DNA from: Desulfuromonadales bacterium
GTDB lineage: Bacteria; Desulfobacterota; Desulfuromonadia; Desulfuromonadales; JACZKF01
Assembly (NCBI GenBank): GCA_029289095.1
Contig: JARFUG010000034.1
Location: 1-32,006 of the forward strand
Length of the DNA: 32,006 nucleotides
Direction: 5' to 3'
Part shown: piece after piece, positions 1-7,680 of the stretch
How positions within the stretch are numbered: the first letter of the stretch is position 1
Layout of the letters: the number at the start of each line of letters is the position of its first letter
The notes under the pieces: model-generated
The model's input: the letters and a program-made list of their open reading frames with translations, nothing else
Told to the model about the DNA's origin: nothing
The model's database searches: none
Made by a program: the position numbers and the translations under genes

Positions 1-441
1 CCGCTCGTACATGAACTGCAGATAGTTGTCGTTCGCCCAGATGTCGGTGTACTGGATCTGCTCGCCGAGGGCGTAGCTCTCCCCTTCGATCTTTGCCGTC
101 GCCGCGCCGCCGCGCAGTTGCACCTTGCGCACATAGTCGGCGCCGGAGTCGAAAGGCGGGTCGATGTAGATGAGTTTGACCTTGCCGCGAAAACCGTTGG
201 CCAGCAGGTGCGCCAGCACCTCCTTGTTGTCGCCGTGAAAGAGAAGACCGCCGTGAGGGTAGGAGGCGGGCCAGTCCTTCCATGTCTCCGGGCTGGCAAC
301 GGCGGTGGTTTCCACCGGCGCGAAGGTTTCGATATGCTGGGCCGGAAAGGCCGTCACGTGTCGCAGCGGGCGCTTTCCGACCCAGGTCAGCATCGGGCGC
401 CCTTTGGCGGCGGTGATCTTGATTTCTCGCTTCTCGCTCAT
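1..441 (-). CDS. mod: Type III-like DNA methyltransferase (Mod), N-terminal part
   Basis: This is the first 147 codons of a site-specific DNA methyltransferase; the rest lies beyond the window's left edge. The segment GLLFHGDNKEVLAHLL followed by LIYIDPPFDSGADYVRK contains the DPPF catalytic motif IV of amino-methyltransferases (N6-adenine or N4-cytosine). The order, with DPPF near the N-terminus, fits the beta-class layout of type III Mod subunits, whose AdoMet-binding motif lies further on and is not visible here. The ATG at 441 overlaps the stop of the upstream res gene in an ATGA (438-441), so the two are probably translationally coupled. Mod subunits give sequence recognition and protect host DNA. 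The family call is firm; the type III label rests on the partner gene, and the target sequence cannot be read from this. Confidence 0.85.
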   Translation of the reverse strand, partial: MSEKREIKITAAKGRPMLTWVGKRPLRHVTAFPAQHIETFAPVETTAVASPETWKDWPASYPHGGLLFHGDNKEVLAHLLANGFRGKVKLIYIDPPFDSGADYVRKVQLRGGAATAKIEGESYALGEQIQYTDIWANDNYLQFMYER

Positions 442-3128
442 CCATTCCCCACTATGACAAATGCCTTGGCCTTCGCCACCTCGTCAGCAGGCAGGGCCGT
501 GTCGGCGAAAATGATCTGATATTTGAGACGGTCGGGATTCAGGGTTGTCCAACGGGAGAGAGCCATGGCCTTTCGCCCCTCCTTGCTGACCGCCTTTCCG
601 GCCGCCAACTCCTCTTTCACCACCGGCTCCCACTGGCTGTTCTTGATCTCGACAATGAGGCATTTCCCCGGCTGTTTTCCCTTTTCTTTCAATCGAATGA
701 GGAAATCAGGAAAGTAGTTGCGCCAGTGTCCCCTTTCGTCCCGGTACTCAACAAAGAAATCGGTCTTGCCGGTATCGGTGATTCCGCCGGTAAAGTAGAT
801 GTCCTCCACTTCGGCCGGGTTCAGGTCGATATGGGGGAGCAAATGGTCGAGGAAGAAGCTCTTCTCCGGATTGGAGTCGAAGTTGTAGGGATCGTAGTGG
901 TAGCCGAAGGGCGTGTCTTTGGTCGGGGCCTCCCCCACCGGCGCGATCAGGTGCGCGCTCACTTTGGGGATGCGGATTTCGGCCGTGTAGATGACCTCGC
1001 CATTCTCGTCAATCTCTGGCGTAAAGCCCTCGGGCTTCACCAGAGCCAGCGCCTTTTCGACCTTGGTTTCCTTCACTTCGTACCGGGAGGTTTGCCGCTC
1101 GATCTGGGCGGCGAGATCGGTCAGATGGGCAATAGGGACTTCGCCCGTTTCTCCGTAGAGGCGTTTCAGCTCGCCATGGAGTCGCCACAGATCCAGCCGA
1201 TACCATTCTGCCAGCTTCACCGCCGCCGTATGGATGTCCTCGGTATCCGCAACGGCGTCGATGGTCAGACTCTCTCCGATTTGCTGCAGAACTCCAGCGG
1301 TGGCCTGCCGGCGGGACATGGCGAAGCGCTGGAGGGTGACGGCATCGCCTCCGGCGGTTGTCGGCCGATCCAGTTGCAGGGGCGATTCGTGGATCGTCCC
1401 TATGCGGGTCACGGTCCTGAGCGTCTGTTCGATGATCAGGGGCGGAATGTTCGCCTTGCGCACAACCAGTTTGACCGTAATAGATTCGCTGCCGGCATGG
1501 TTGAGGTCTTCGAGTGTTTCGCCGTAGGTTTCCTGCAACTGTTTGTCGAGTACCGCCCGGTTGTCCATGGAGAGATAGATCCGGGCCTTGGCGTTGTTGC
1601 CGGTGACTTCCCGCAGGCAGCGGGTGGCGGTCTGCAGGACGAAGTTGTTGGAGTTCTTCAGTTTGCGGGCCAGGGCGCAGGCGAAGAGGCTAGGGCAGTT
1701 CCACCCCTCGGTTCCCTTGTTGACCAACAGGATGACGCGGTGTGGGCTCTTGGGGTCGTTGAGGCGGTTGAAGGCGTCGATTTCCTCCTTCGTCGAGTGG
1801 GAGGTGTTTTTCAGGACGATCGCCGGAGACTGTCCGGTTTCAGCCAGGGCCGCCTCGATGTACGGGCGCAGTTCTTCCAGATCGTCGGTCTGGGGGAAAT
1901 AGATGGCGAGCTTTGCCGGTGCGCCGTTGGGGAGGGCGACGTCGGAGTACTCTCCGAAGAAGTCTCTTACGACCTCGGCAATGAACTTGTCGGCGTTGTC
2001 GGCGGTGAAGCTGTAGGCGTGGATGTTTCCCGACACGTCCTTGAGAATCCGGTCCTTGATTCCCTCGGAGAGTCCGTACCAGGTGACGACATCCTTCAGC
2101 GGCTGTCGCTCGTAATAGGGCGTCCCCGTGGTGTTGACAACGCAGACCAGGTTGGGGCTGTTGTGATGCAGATAGTCCACCGTCCGGCGGACCTTCTTCA
2201 GCTCCTTCCCCATCGCCTGGCCGTAGGTGTGGTGGGCCTCGTCTGAGAAAACCGCCAAATGGGGGAGGCTGGCGATGGTCTGCAGGCGAAGATTCGCCTC
2301 CTCGGTCAATTGCTTCTCTTTCTCCAGCAACTGCAATTGCGTCCAGCCGGCGCCGGCGCGGACTGTCGGCTTCTGAATCCGGATCTTCTCGGTATTGGTC
2401 ACCACGATGTTGAAGGAAGATCTGCGGATGACCGGAATGTCCTTGGCGCCGTCGGGGGTGAAGGTGAGCTTGACGGTGGCGGCGAAACCTTTGTAGAAGC
2501 GTGGCGGCAGGATTTTGTCGTACGGCACCTCGGCCAGTTCGCGCAAAGATTCGATGATCGTTTTGCCGGGGGCGAAGACGAGGGCGTTTTCAACGAAGGC
2601 GTCCTGCAGGTCGTCGTCGCTGGCCGGGTATTCCATGGCCATGGCGAATTCGGTGGCGATAATGGCCCCGATCAGGATCGTCTTTCCGGCCCCCATGGCG
2701 AGAGCAAGGATGTAGCTGGGGTATTCGAGGGTCAGGGTCTCTCGGAGGGATTCGAGCTTGAACGCCTTGACGAACTGATCGTCGTCGGCGATCCGCTCGA
2801 GCAGCGGGTCGATCTCGTAGTCGGCTTCCTCGAAGGCTTTCTCCGGGATGCCCAGAGCTTTTCTCAGATCGGCCTTCTTGGGAAAACTGTTTTTGTAGAG
2901 ATCAAGTATGTGGGGCGTCCCGGCGACCAGGCGCAGATACCAGTACGCTTCGAGCGCTCGGAATTGGGGAGGACGGAGGAACCGGAGGTTCCCGACCTCA
3001 TCGGCGAACTGATGCTGCAAAATTTCACTGATGGCCGGAAAGCGCTCGCAGAAATAGCCGTTTTCGCGCCACTGCCGGGTTTGCTCTCTAAGTATTTCAT
3101 ACAGATGGGCCACGGCAATTCCTTGCAT
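438..3128 (-). CDS. res: Type III-like restriction endonuclease, helicase-nuclease subunit (Res)
   Basis: An 896-residue superfamily 2 helicase-nuclease. The first third carries Walker A in LALAMGAGKTILIGAI and the DEAH box in FSDEAHHTYG; the second RecA domain has LVNKGTEGWNCPSLFACALAR, resembling motif VI regions of Res subunits. Near the C-terminus NYFPDFLIRLK is followed by CLIVEIKN, a PD-(D/E)xK nuclease pattern. This is the architecture of type III restriction Res, which translocates or diffuses along DNA with Mod and cuts it. The start is uncertain: ATG at 3128 is used here, while an in-frame TTG at 3146 would add six residues; neither has a clear ribosome-binding site. It is the first gene of a two-gene unit with mod, the reverse of the usual mod-res order. 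A related helicase-nuclease defence type is possible. Confidence 0.85.
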   Translation of the reverse strand: MQGIAVAHLYEILREQTRQWRENGYFCERFPAISEILQHQFADEVGNLRFLRPPQFRALEAYWYLRLVAGTPHILDLYKNSFPKKADLRKALGIPEKAFEEADYEIDPLLERIADDDQFVKAFKLESLRETLTLEYPSYILALAMGAGKTILIGAIIATEFAMAMEYPASDDDLQDAFVENALVFAPGKTIIESLRELAEVPYDKILPPRFYKGFAATVKLTFTPDGAKDIPVIRRSSFNIVVTNTEKIRIQKPTVRAGAGWTQLQLLEKEKQLTEEANLRLQTIASLPHLAVFSDEAHHTYGQAMGKELKKVRRTVDYLHHNSPNLVCVVNTTGTPYYERQPLKDVVTWYGLSEGIKDRILKDVSGNIHAYSFTADNADKFIAEVVRDFFGEYSDVALPNGAPAKLAIYFPQTDDLEELRPYIEAALAETGQSPAIVLKNTSHSTKEEIDAFNRLNDPKSPHRVILLVNKGTEGWNCPSLFACALARKLKNSNNFVLQTATRCLREVTGNNAKARIYLSMDNRAVLDKQLQETYGETLEDLNHAGSESITVKLVVRKANIPPLIIEQTLRTVTRIGTIHESPLQLDRPTTAGGDAVTLQRFAMSRRQATAGVLQQIGESLTIDAVADTEDIHTAAVKLAEWYRLDLWRLHGELKRLYGETGEVPIAHLTDLAAQIERQTSRYEVKETKVEKALALVKPEGFTPEIDENGEVIYTAEIRIPKVSAHLIAPVGEAPTKDTPFGYHYDPYNFDSNPEKSFFLDHLLPHIDLNPAEVEDIYFTGGITDTGKTDFFVEYRDERGHWRNYFPDFLIRLKEKGKQPGKCLIVEIKNSQWEPVVKEELAAGKAVSKEGRKAMALSRWTTLNPDRLKYQIIFADTALPADEVAKAKAFVIVGNG

Positions 3129-3208
3129 TAAAGGGGAGCGGGCCAAGGATAAACCAGCAGGAGTTCTTTGTAAATTGAAGATTTCCCGCCCTCATCTTCA
3201 CGAGATGT

Positions 3209-3238
3209 TTGACATTGACTGTACTTGACACGTACATT
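3209..3238 (+). promoter_or_regulatory. TTGAC-rich promoter region with dyad before the sigma-54 regulator
   Basis: Three TTGAC hexamer-like copies start at 3209, 3215 and 3225. A dyad TGTAC-N7-GTACA occupies 3220-3236. TTGACA at 3209 and TACATT at 3233 are 18 bp apart, a plausible sigma-70-type pair. If used, transcription would start at or very close to the ATG at 3245. The dyad overlapping the -10 could be an operator, for instance for autoregulation; that is inference. Confidence 0.4.
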
Positions 3239-3244
3239 CAGTGC

Positions 3245-4723
3245 ATGAAGCGTCCCTTGAACCCCGTCGAACGCGAATTTTTCAGCATGGTGGCCCGGGC
3301 CGCCTTTCTCAACCCTTTCGGCGTCGAGCGCCTCGAGCTCGATCGGCGCATCGCCGGTCTTGCGGAGAGCGTCGACGGGAAGGAGGCGGTCGACCGGTCC
3401 GTGGGCCGGGTCCTTGCCGAGGTGGAGAGACTGGAGCGGGAGGGGAGGGCCGACCTGCGTCTTTTTTCGGGGGAGGAACGGAGGGTCCTGCACACGACGC
3501 TCCTTTTCGATGTGTTCCACCGTTTCGCCGATCACTTCGACCGGCTGATCGTGGAGCAGGGCGTCGCCGGAGATCGCCCCTGCGCCGTCCCTTTTGCCGC
3601 CGACGCTCTGGGGCTCCTCTCCCGTCGCGGGTTCGACCCGAAAGAGAGTGAGCGTTATTTCGCCTTCTTCTTTCAGTTGCGCCGCGCCTTCTTTTTCATC
3701 GATCGGGGGCTCGCCGGCCGCTGCCCTTCGATGAAAGAGCTCAAGCGACGCCTGTGGAACAACGTCTTTACCTCCGATGTCCGTTGGTACGAGCGTTTCC
3801 TGTGGAGCCGCATGGAGGACTTCTCCACCCTCCTTCTCGGGGAGACGGGGACCGGAAAGGGGGCTGCGGCTGCCGCCGTCGGCCGCTCCGGCTTCATCCC
3901 CTTCGATGGGGAAAAAGGGCGCTTCGCCGAGAGCTTCGCTCGCAATTTCATCGCCCTCAATCTCTCCCAGTACCCCGAGACCCTTATCGAATCGGAGCTC
4001 TTCGGGCACCGCAAGGGGGCCTTCACTGGAGCCGTCGCCGATTACCAGGGCATCTTCGATCGCTGTCCCCCCCACGGCGCGATCTTCCTCGACGAGATCG
4101 GAGACGTCTCGGTCCCTGTTCAGGTGAAGCTGCTGCAGGTTCTGCAGGAGCGCGTCTTTTCGCCGGTGGGAAGCCATGAGCGCCGGCGCTTCCGGGGTCG
4201 GATCATCGCCGCCACCAATCGCCCTCTCGATGAAATGAGGCGCAGGGGGGAGTTCCGCGACGATTTCTTCTATCGTCTCTGCTCCGACGTCATTGTTCTG
4301 CCTCCTCTGCGCGAGAGGCTCGGGGAAGATCCCGGTGAACTCGAACTCCTGCTCGAACACGCGGTGCAGCGCACGACGGGGGGATCGGCGTCCGAGCTCG
4401 TGAAGGAGATCGTCCTCGTCCTGCGTAAAGAGCCCGGGGCGCACTACCGGTGGCCCGGCAATGTCAGGGAGTTGGAGCAGGCGGTGCGGCGCATCCTCCT
4501 CACTGGGCGCTACCGCGGCGAAGAGGGCGTCGCCGATGCGAATCCGGCCGCACGGATGGCCGAAACGATTTCGCAGGGGCGCTTCGATGCCCAGGGGCTC
4601 CTCTCGGCCTATTGCGCTCTGCTCCACCGACGTTACGGGACGTACGAGGAGGTGGCGAGAATCACCGGCCTCGATCGGCGCACGGTGAAGAAGTACGTGC
4701 TGGCCGGCCGGGATGATTCCTGA
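3245..4723 (+). CDS. Sigma-54-dependent transcriptional activator with unrecognised N-terminal domain
   Basis: A 492-residue bacterial enhancer-binding protein. The AAA+ domain has Walker A GETGTGKG (199-206), the sigma-54 contact loop GAFTGA (258-263), Walker B GAIFLDEIGD with D283-E284, sensor I IIAATNR, an FRDDFFYRL arginine-finger region and RWPGNVREL. The C-terminus (YEEVARITGLDRRTVKKYV) is a Fis-like helix-turn-helix. The roughly 190-residue N-terminal part is neither a receiver, PAS nor GAF domain that I can recognise; it has FFSMVARAAFLNPFG near its start and many Arg and Phe residues. Such proteins remodel RNA polymerase-sigma-54 at enhancers; the N-terminus presumably senses the signal. 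ATG 3245 begins the natural MKRPLNPVE but has no Shine-Dalgarno, so translation may be leaderless or start upstream at TTG 3209. It is divergent from the restriction pair. The target is unknown. Confidence 0.88.
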   Translation: MKRPLNPVEREFFSMVARAAFLNPFGVERLELDRRIAGLAESVDGKEAVDRSVGRVLAEVERLEREGRADLRLFSGEERRVLHTTLLFDVFHRFADHFDRLIVEQGVAGDRPCAVPFAADALGLLSRRGFDPKESERYFAFFFQLRRAFFFIDRGLAGRCPSMKELKRRLWNNVFTSDVRWYERFLWSRMEDFSTLLLGETGTGKGAAAAAVGRSGFIPFDGEKGRFAESFARNFIALNLSQYPETLIESELFGHRKGAFTGAVADYQGIFDRCPPHGAIFLDEIGDVSVPVQVKLLQVLQERVFSPVGSHERRRFRGRIIAATNRPLDEMRRRGEFRDDFFYRLCSDVIVLPPLRERLGEDPGELELLLEHAVQRTTGGSASELVKEIVLVLRKEPGAHYRWPGNVRELEQAVRRILLTGRYRGEEGVADANPAARMAETISQGRFDAQGLLSAYCALLHRRYGTYEEVARITGLDRRTVKKYVLAGRDDS

Positions 4724-4741
4724 AGAATCATCGGAATCCGT

Positions 4742-4785
4742 GAGGAGTTGGGGGTTGGGAGTGAGGAGGAAAAGCGTAAGGCGTG
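4742..4785 (+). repeat. Degenerate heptamer repeat tract
   Basis: The tract reads as imperfect 7-bp units of the type AGTTGGG, GGTTGGG, AGTGAGG and then GCGTAAG, between the sigma-54 regulator and the DUF4870 gene. It shares GGAGTGAGG (4758-4766) and a GCGTAA motif with the tract at 13764-13833. Confidence 0.5.
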
Positions 4786-4897
4786 TTTCAGTGCTGCTCA
4801 CGGATTCAGGGGATCAGATTCGGCGCTCTCCGGCGACTCCTTGTGTTATCCTTTCATCCTACGGGGCGCCAGGACCCGATTCCAGGGAAGTGAACCG

Positions 4898-5302
4898 ATG
4901 ACCGATCGCAGCCCGCATGTCGAAGTCCTCCCTCCCGCAGGGGAGAGGGGCGGCAAGAGTTTCCCTCCGGAGAGCGAGCGCAATTGGGCGATGCTCTGTC
5001 ACCTGAGCGCCTTCGCCGGATACCTCCTCCCCTTCGGCCACCTGCTCGGTCCACTTCTCGTCTGGCTCCTCAAGGGAGAGGGGCTCCCCCTGGTGAACGA
5101 CCAGGGAAAGGAGGCCCTCAATTTCCAGCTCAGCATGACGATCTACTACATCGTCGCCGGCATCCTTATCTTCGCCGTCATCGGCATCCCCATGCTGGTC
5201 GTACTCGTCCTCTTCCACCTCGTCATGATCATCGTCGCCTCCGTGAGGGCAAAAGGGGGGGAGCGGTACCGCTACCCTTTCACGATCCGGCTGATTCGTT
5301 GA
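4898..5302 (+). CDS. DUF4870 small membrane protein
   Basis: A 134-residue protein matching the DUF4870 pattern: a polar N-terminus (about 35 residues), then NWAMLCHLSAFAGYLLPFG leading into a hydrophobic stretch, LLKGEGLPLVNDQGKEALNFQLS, and a long hydrophobic region (IYYIVAGILIFAVIGIPMLV onward) that would form two membrane segments. The family is widespread, with no defined biochemical function, and is expected in the inner membrane. ATG 4898 was chosen because GGGAAG lies seven bases upstream and because residues upstream of it come from repeat-like sequence that does not resemble the family. It stands alone between the sigma-54 regulator and a convergent SulP operon. Confidence 0.85.
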   Translation: MTDRSPHVEVLPPAGERGGKSFPPESERNWAMLCHLSAFAGYLLPFGHLLGPLLVWLLKGEGLPLVNDQGKEALNFQLSMTIYYIVAGILIFAVIGIPMLVVLVLFHLVMIIVASVRAKGGERYRYPFTIRLIR

Positions 5303-5496
5303 TGGAATAGGGTATTTCCAGGACAGCAGGGGGCTTTTCTTGCCGGTCGTAGCATCCCGCGATCCTTGGGACCCTTTCCGCCCATTCAGGCTTTTTCTAG
5401 GGCTCCTCTCTATTTCGGATGCGGAATGTGATTGCCATGGCATATCCGATTGCCGGCAAACTCAAATTTCCTTGATCCACTTGAAACAGGGGAAAA

Positions 5497-5844
5497 TTAC
5501 ACTTCGATGCTTGAGCGGACCTTTATGTCTTCCAGTTCCTCAGGGGAAATAAGTACGGAGAGAATCTCTTCGATTGTGTGATTGCTTTCCAACGGGTGCC
5601 GTAACGGATATTGAAGGTTAATGATGTAGGTGTTGCAGCGACCCTGCTTTTCTCGAGTCAGGGCTCCGCACTCTTCAAGATCTTTTATAATCAACTGGAC
5701 GGCCCGTTCGGTTATCCCGACGCGGTACGAAATTTCTCGAAGAGTGAGGCTGGCGTCCCTTGCAATACAGATCAGAACATGGGCGTGATTGTCGAAAAAA
5801 GTCCAGCTCTTTGCACCAGATTCAGATCTTTTAACATTTTTCAT
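5497..5844 (-). CDS. Small winged-helix transcriptional regulator
   Basis: A 115-residue protein with a winged helix-turn-helix in its first half: FDNHAHVLICIARDASLTLREISYRVGITERAVQLIIKDLE, followed by a wing-like GALTREKQGRCNTYIIN. The spacing resembles MarR/ArsR/AsnC-type DNA-binding domains, but no sensor domain and no metal-binding cysteine pair is seen (there are only three Cys). The C-terminal 40 residues (IEEILSVLISPEELEDIKV) may dimerise. It lies 48 bp downstream of the SulP-type transporter on the same strand and is probably co-transcribed, so it may control that transporter. Codon use is AT-richer than in the flanking genes, like the transporter. The class is clear; ligand and targets are not. 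Confidence 0.75.
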   Translation of the reverse strand: MKNVKRSESGAKSWTFFDNHAHVLICIARDASLTLREISYRVGITERAVQLIIKDLEECGALTREKQGRCNTYIINLQYPLRHPLESNHTIEEILSVLISPEELEDIKVRSSIEV

Positions 5845-5892
5845 GAAATCCTCTGCTGCCTAAACATTGTCTCAAAACATGAGCATGGCACT

Positions 5893-7248
5893 TTACTCAA
5901 TGGGCTGACCTGTTTCCGTAAACTTGTCAAAATATTTTTTGATGATGTCTGTCGTAGGCAACTTGTCAACGTAGGAATAGATAACATAATTTACGAACCC
6001 ATGAACAGCTACCGCGATCAGCAAGCCTTCAAAAATGCCAAGTTTATAGACGAGAAGTCCGCATAATATGGCCAGCATAAAAGGGTATTGCCCAAGATGG
6101 GCAACATGGAGCAGGCCAAGAATCATTTTCCATCCGGTAAAAATCATCACGGCCGCCAATGCGAACTTTGGCAGGTATTCGAGATAGTGCGAATAGACAA
6201 CGAAAAAGGTGACGACAAAACCGACGATGAGCACCGAAAATTTTGTATAGGCCCCAGCAAGGGTGTTGGTCGTGCTCTTGGCAAGTCCGTCGAGATTGGT
6301 CATGCCGCCGAAAAAACTGGCGCCAAGATTTGCGATCCAGATTGCCAAGAGGCTGTTATTGCTATCGCATTTGCGCTTTAGCGGGTCCTGTTTTTCAATG
6401 GCGGCATTGCTCATAACCTGCTCTGTGACGTCGATTGAGGCGAGCATGAGGGCAAAACCGAATGCATACAGCCAAATAAGCGCTCCTTCAAATGCCGGAA
6501 TCGGCAGAGCGAGTGAAAGACCTACATCTTCAACTGAGATCATCGGAACATCTACAAGCATGGCAAAAATAACGCCAGCGAGAATCAGTGTGAAGTAAGG
6601 GATGGCAGGTTTGGTTTTCTTGAATTTGATAAAGAGGACAACGAACAGGGCAAAGGCGATCAGTGAGACAAGTCCCATACCGATTCTGGGCATATTCCAG
6701 AAGGTGTCCGTTGCCGCCAGTTCCTCAGGAATTTCATAGGTAAAGGAAAGGAATTTGACGGCGATCTTTAGGCCGATGCCGGCCAGCAGACCCTCAACCA
6801 GATAGGTCGGTACGGCCTTCAGGAGATATCTTTGCCAATTGAATTTCCAGATCACGGCCTGCATGGTGGCGGTGAGAAAGATCAGAAAGGGCATGTTCTC
6901 CAGGCCGAAAGTGGCAACCCCCAGGGCCAGGACAGGTGCAAGTCCGGCGGCGATTCCCGGAGTGCCAACGTAATTGCCCGGCCGAAACCAGGCCGCGATC
7001 CAGCAGACAAAACAGGCGAAGGCGACGGTAGCCAATCCTACCTTGATCGGGTAATCGGACATCATGGCAATGCCGATGGAGAGCGGGATCGCCATGACGC
7101 CGGTGATGATGCCGGCCTGCACGTCGCGAGCAAGGTATTTTGCCTGAAAGGCGGCGGAATCCGTGGGAGCCAAAGCTTGCCCACCTACGGTATCAATCGC
7201 AGATTCCGCTGCTGAGTCCGAGCTGCCGTTCGTCTCACTTTTCTTCAT
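5893..7248 (-). CDS. SulP-family anion permease lacking a STAS domain
   Basis: A 451-residue multi-pass membrane protein. After about 40 polar residues comes YLARDVQAGIITGVMAIPLSIGIAM, the characteristic first helix of SulP transporters; later GNYVGTPGIAAGLAPVLALG and LGASFFGGMTNLDGLAKSTTNTLAGAYTKFS match the substrate-site and second-repeat signatures of the family. About 10-12 hydrophobic segments are visible. SulP proteins move sulfate, bicarbonate or related anions across the inner membrane. The C-terminus ends soon after the last helix (DKLPTTDIIKKYFDKF), so the cytoplasmic STAS regulatory domain common in the family is missing. Start ATG 7248 is preceded by GAAAGGATT. The gene has its own promoter and leader and is followed by a winged-helix regulator. 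The substrate cannot be told from sequence. Confidence 0.85.
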   Translation of the reverse strand: MKKSETNGSSDSAAESAIDTVGGQALAPTDSAAFQAKYLARDVQAGIITGVMAIPLSIGIAMMSDYPIKVGLATVAFACFVCWIAAWFRPGNYVGTPGIAAGLAPVLALGVATFGLENMPFLIFLTATMQAVIWKFNWQRYLLKAVPTYLVEGLLAGIGLKIAVKFLSFTYEIPEELAATDTFWNMPRIGMGLVSLIAFALFVVLFIKFKKTKPAIPYFTLILAGVIFAMLVDVPMISVEDVGLSLALPIPAFEGALIWLYAFGFALMLASIDVTEQVMSNAAIEKQDPLKRKCDSNNSLLAIWIANLGASFFGGMTNLDGLAKSTTNTLAGAYTKFSVLIVGFVVTFFVVYSHYLEYLPKFALAAVMIFTGWKMILGLLHVAHLGQYPFMLAILCGLLVYKLGIFEGLLIAVAVHGFVNYVIYSYVDKLPTTDIIKKYFDKFTETGQPIE

Positions 7249-7277
7249 TGAGGCTTAATCCTTTCTTATCCATGATG

Positions 7278-7333
7278 CATGTCGCTGCGTAAGTATTCGT
7301 TTGTGAAATATTTTTATCCAGAATGACGACATG
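7278..7333 (-). promoter_or_regulatory. Inverted repeat in the SulP mRNA leader
   Basis: The leader of the transporter mRNA (about 150 nt) contains CATGTCG and CGACATG arms at 7327-7333 and 7278-7284, able to form a 7-bp long-range stem. A GC-rich core (7334-7385) sits just upstream in otherwise AT-rich DNA. A cis-regulatory RNA is possible, but no known riboswitch is recognised. Confidence 0.3.
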
Positions 7334-7391
7334 TCCCATCTTGCGTCCTGGGGCTGGCGTGCGTTTTGCCGTAGAGGTGAACGGGTAAAGC

Positions 7392-7407
7392 ACGAAAATA
7401 ATTTCGT
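7392..7407 (-). promoter_or_regulatory. Operator-like dyad at the SulP transcription start
   Basis: ACGAAA-N4-TTTCGT is a perfect 6-4-6 dyad lying directly downstream of the predicted -10 box, over the expected start site. It is a natural candidate for binding by the winged-helix regulator encoded downstream; this is inference from position. Confidence 0.4.
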
Positions 7408-7436
7408 AAAATATAATGCCAGAAAATATCTGTCAA
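7408..7436 (-). promoter_or_regulatory. Sigma-70-type promoter for the SulP operon
   Basis: On the minus strand, TTGACA (7436-7431) is followed after 17 bp by TATTTT (7413-7408) in a strongly AT-rich stretch. Transcription would start near 7401, giving a leader of about 150 nt before the ATG at 7248. The surrounding 7380-7560 is very AT-rich and holds no convincing gene. Confidence 0.6.
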
Positions 7437-7636
7437 TTAAATTTTGATAAAATTTCAAATAACCAAATGTGTATTTGTGCAATAAAAACACGAAGTTGCA
7501 TATCTTTTGCGATGTAATCAAATAGGAAACGTTTTTATTTAAACTAAAAAAAGGCCCTCGCGTTTCGATCTGGTCGCCTGACTGCGCCGAATGCCTGGTG
7601 CTTCCGGCGCCTTCTTCACCAATTCTTTTTATTCAC

Positions 7637-7680
7637 AGGCGCGCCCCCTTCGAGAGGCGAATGGGGGCGCCTTCGCTTTT
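7637..7680 (+). terminator. Strong hairpin upstream of purK
   Basis: AGGCG and CCCCCTTCG pair with CGAA-T-GGGGG and CGCCT around the loop AGAGG (7637-7672), with a small bulge. A short, interrupted T run follows (to 7680). It could be a terminator or attenuator on the way to purK, or the end of a small RNA. The remainder of 7560-7825 holds only a second small hairpin, CCGGCA-GCG-TGCCGG at 7787-7801, right before the purK ribosome-binding site. No purine riboswitch pattern is seen. Confidence 0.4.

Noticed and set aside
3128-4801. 557-residue open frame on the minus strand, fully opposite the sigma-54 activator
   Set aside because: No recognisable domain, and the plus strand has intact AAA+ motifs; long antisense frames are expected in GC-rich coding DNA.
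7334-7385. GEMM-I cyclic-di-GMP riboswitch in the SulP leader
   Set aside because: GGCAAA and GACGCAA have suitable spacing, but the intervening sequence cannot form the required tetraloop hairpin.
7255-7521. 88-residue open frame upstream of the SulP gene
   Set aside because: It lies across the predicted promoter and leader, has no ribosome-binding site of note and no recognisable motif.
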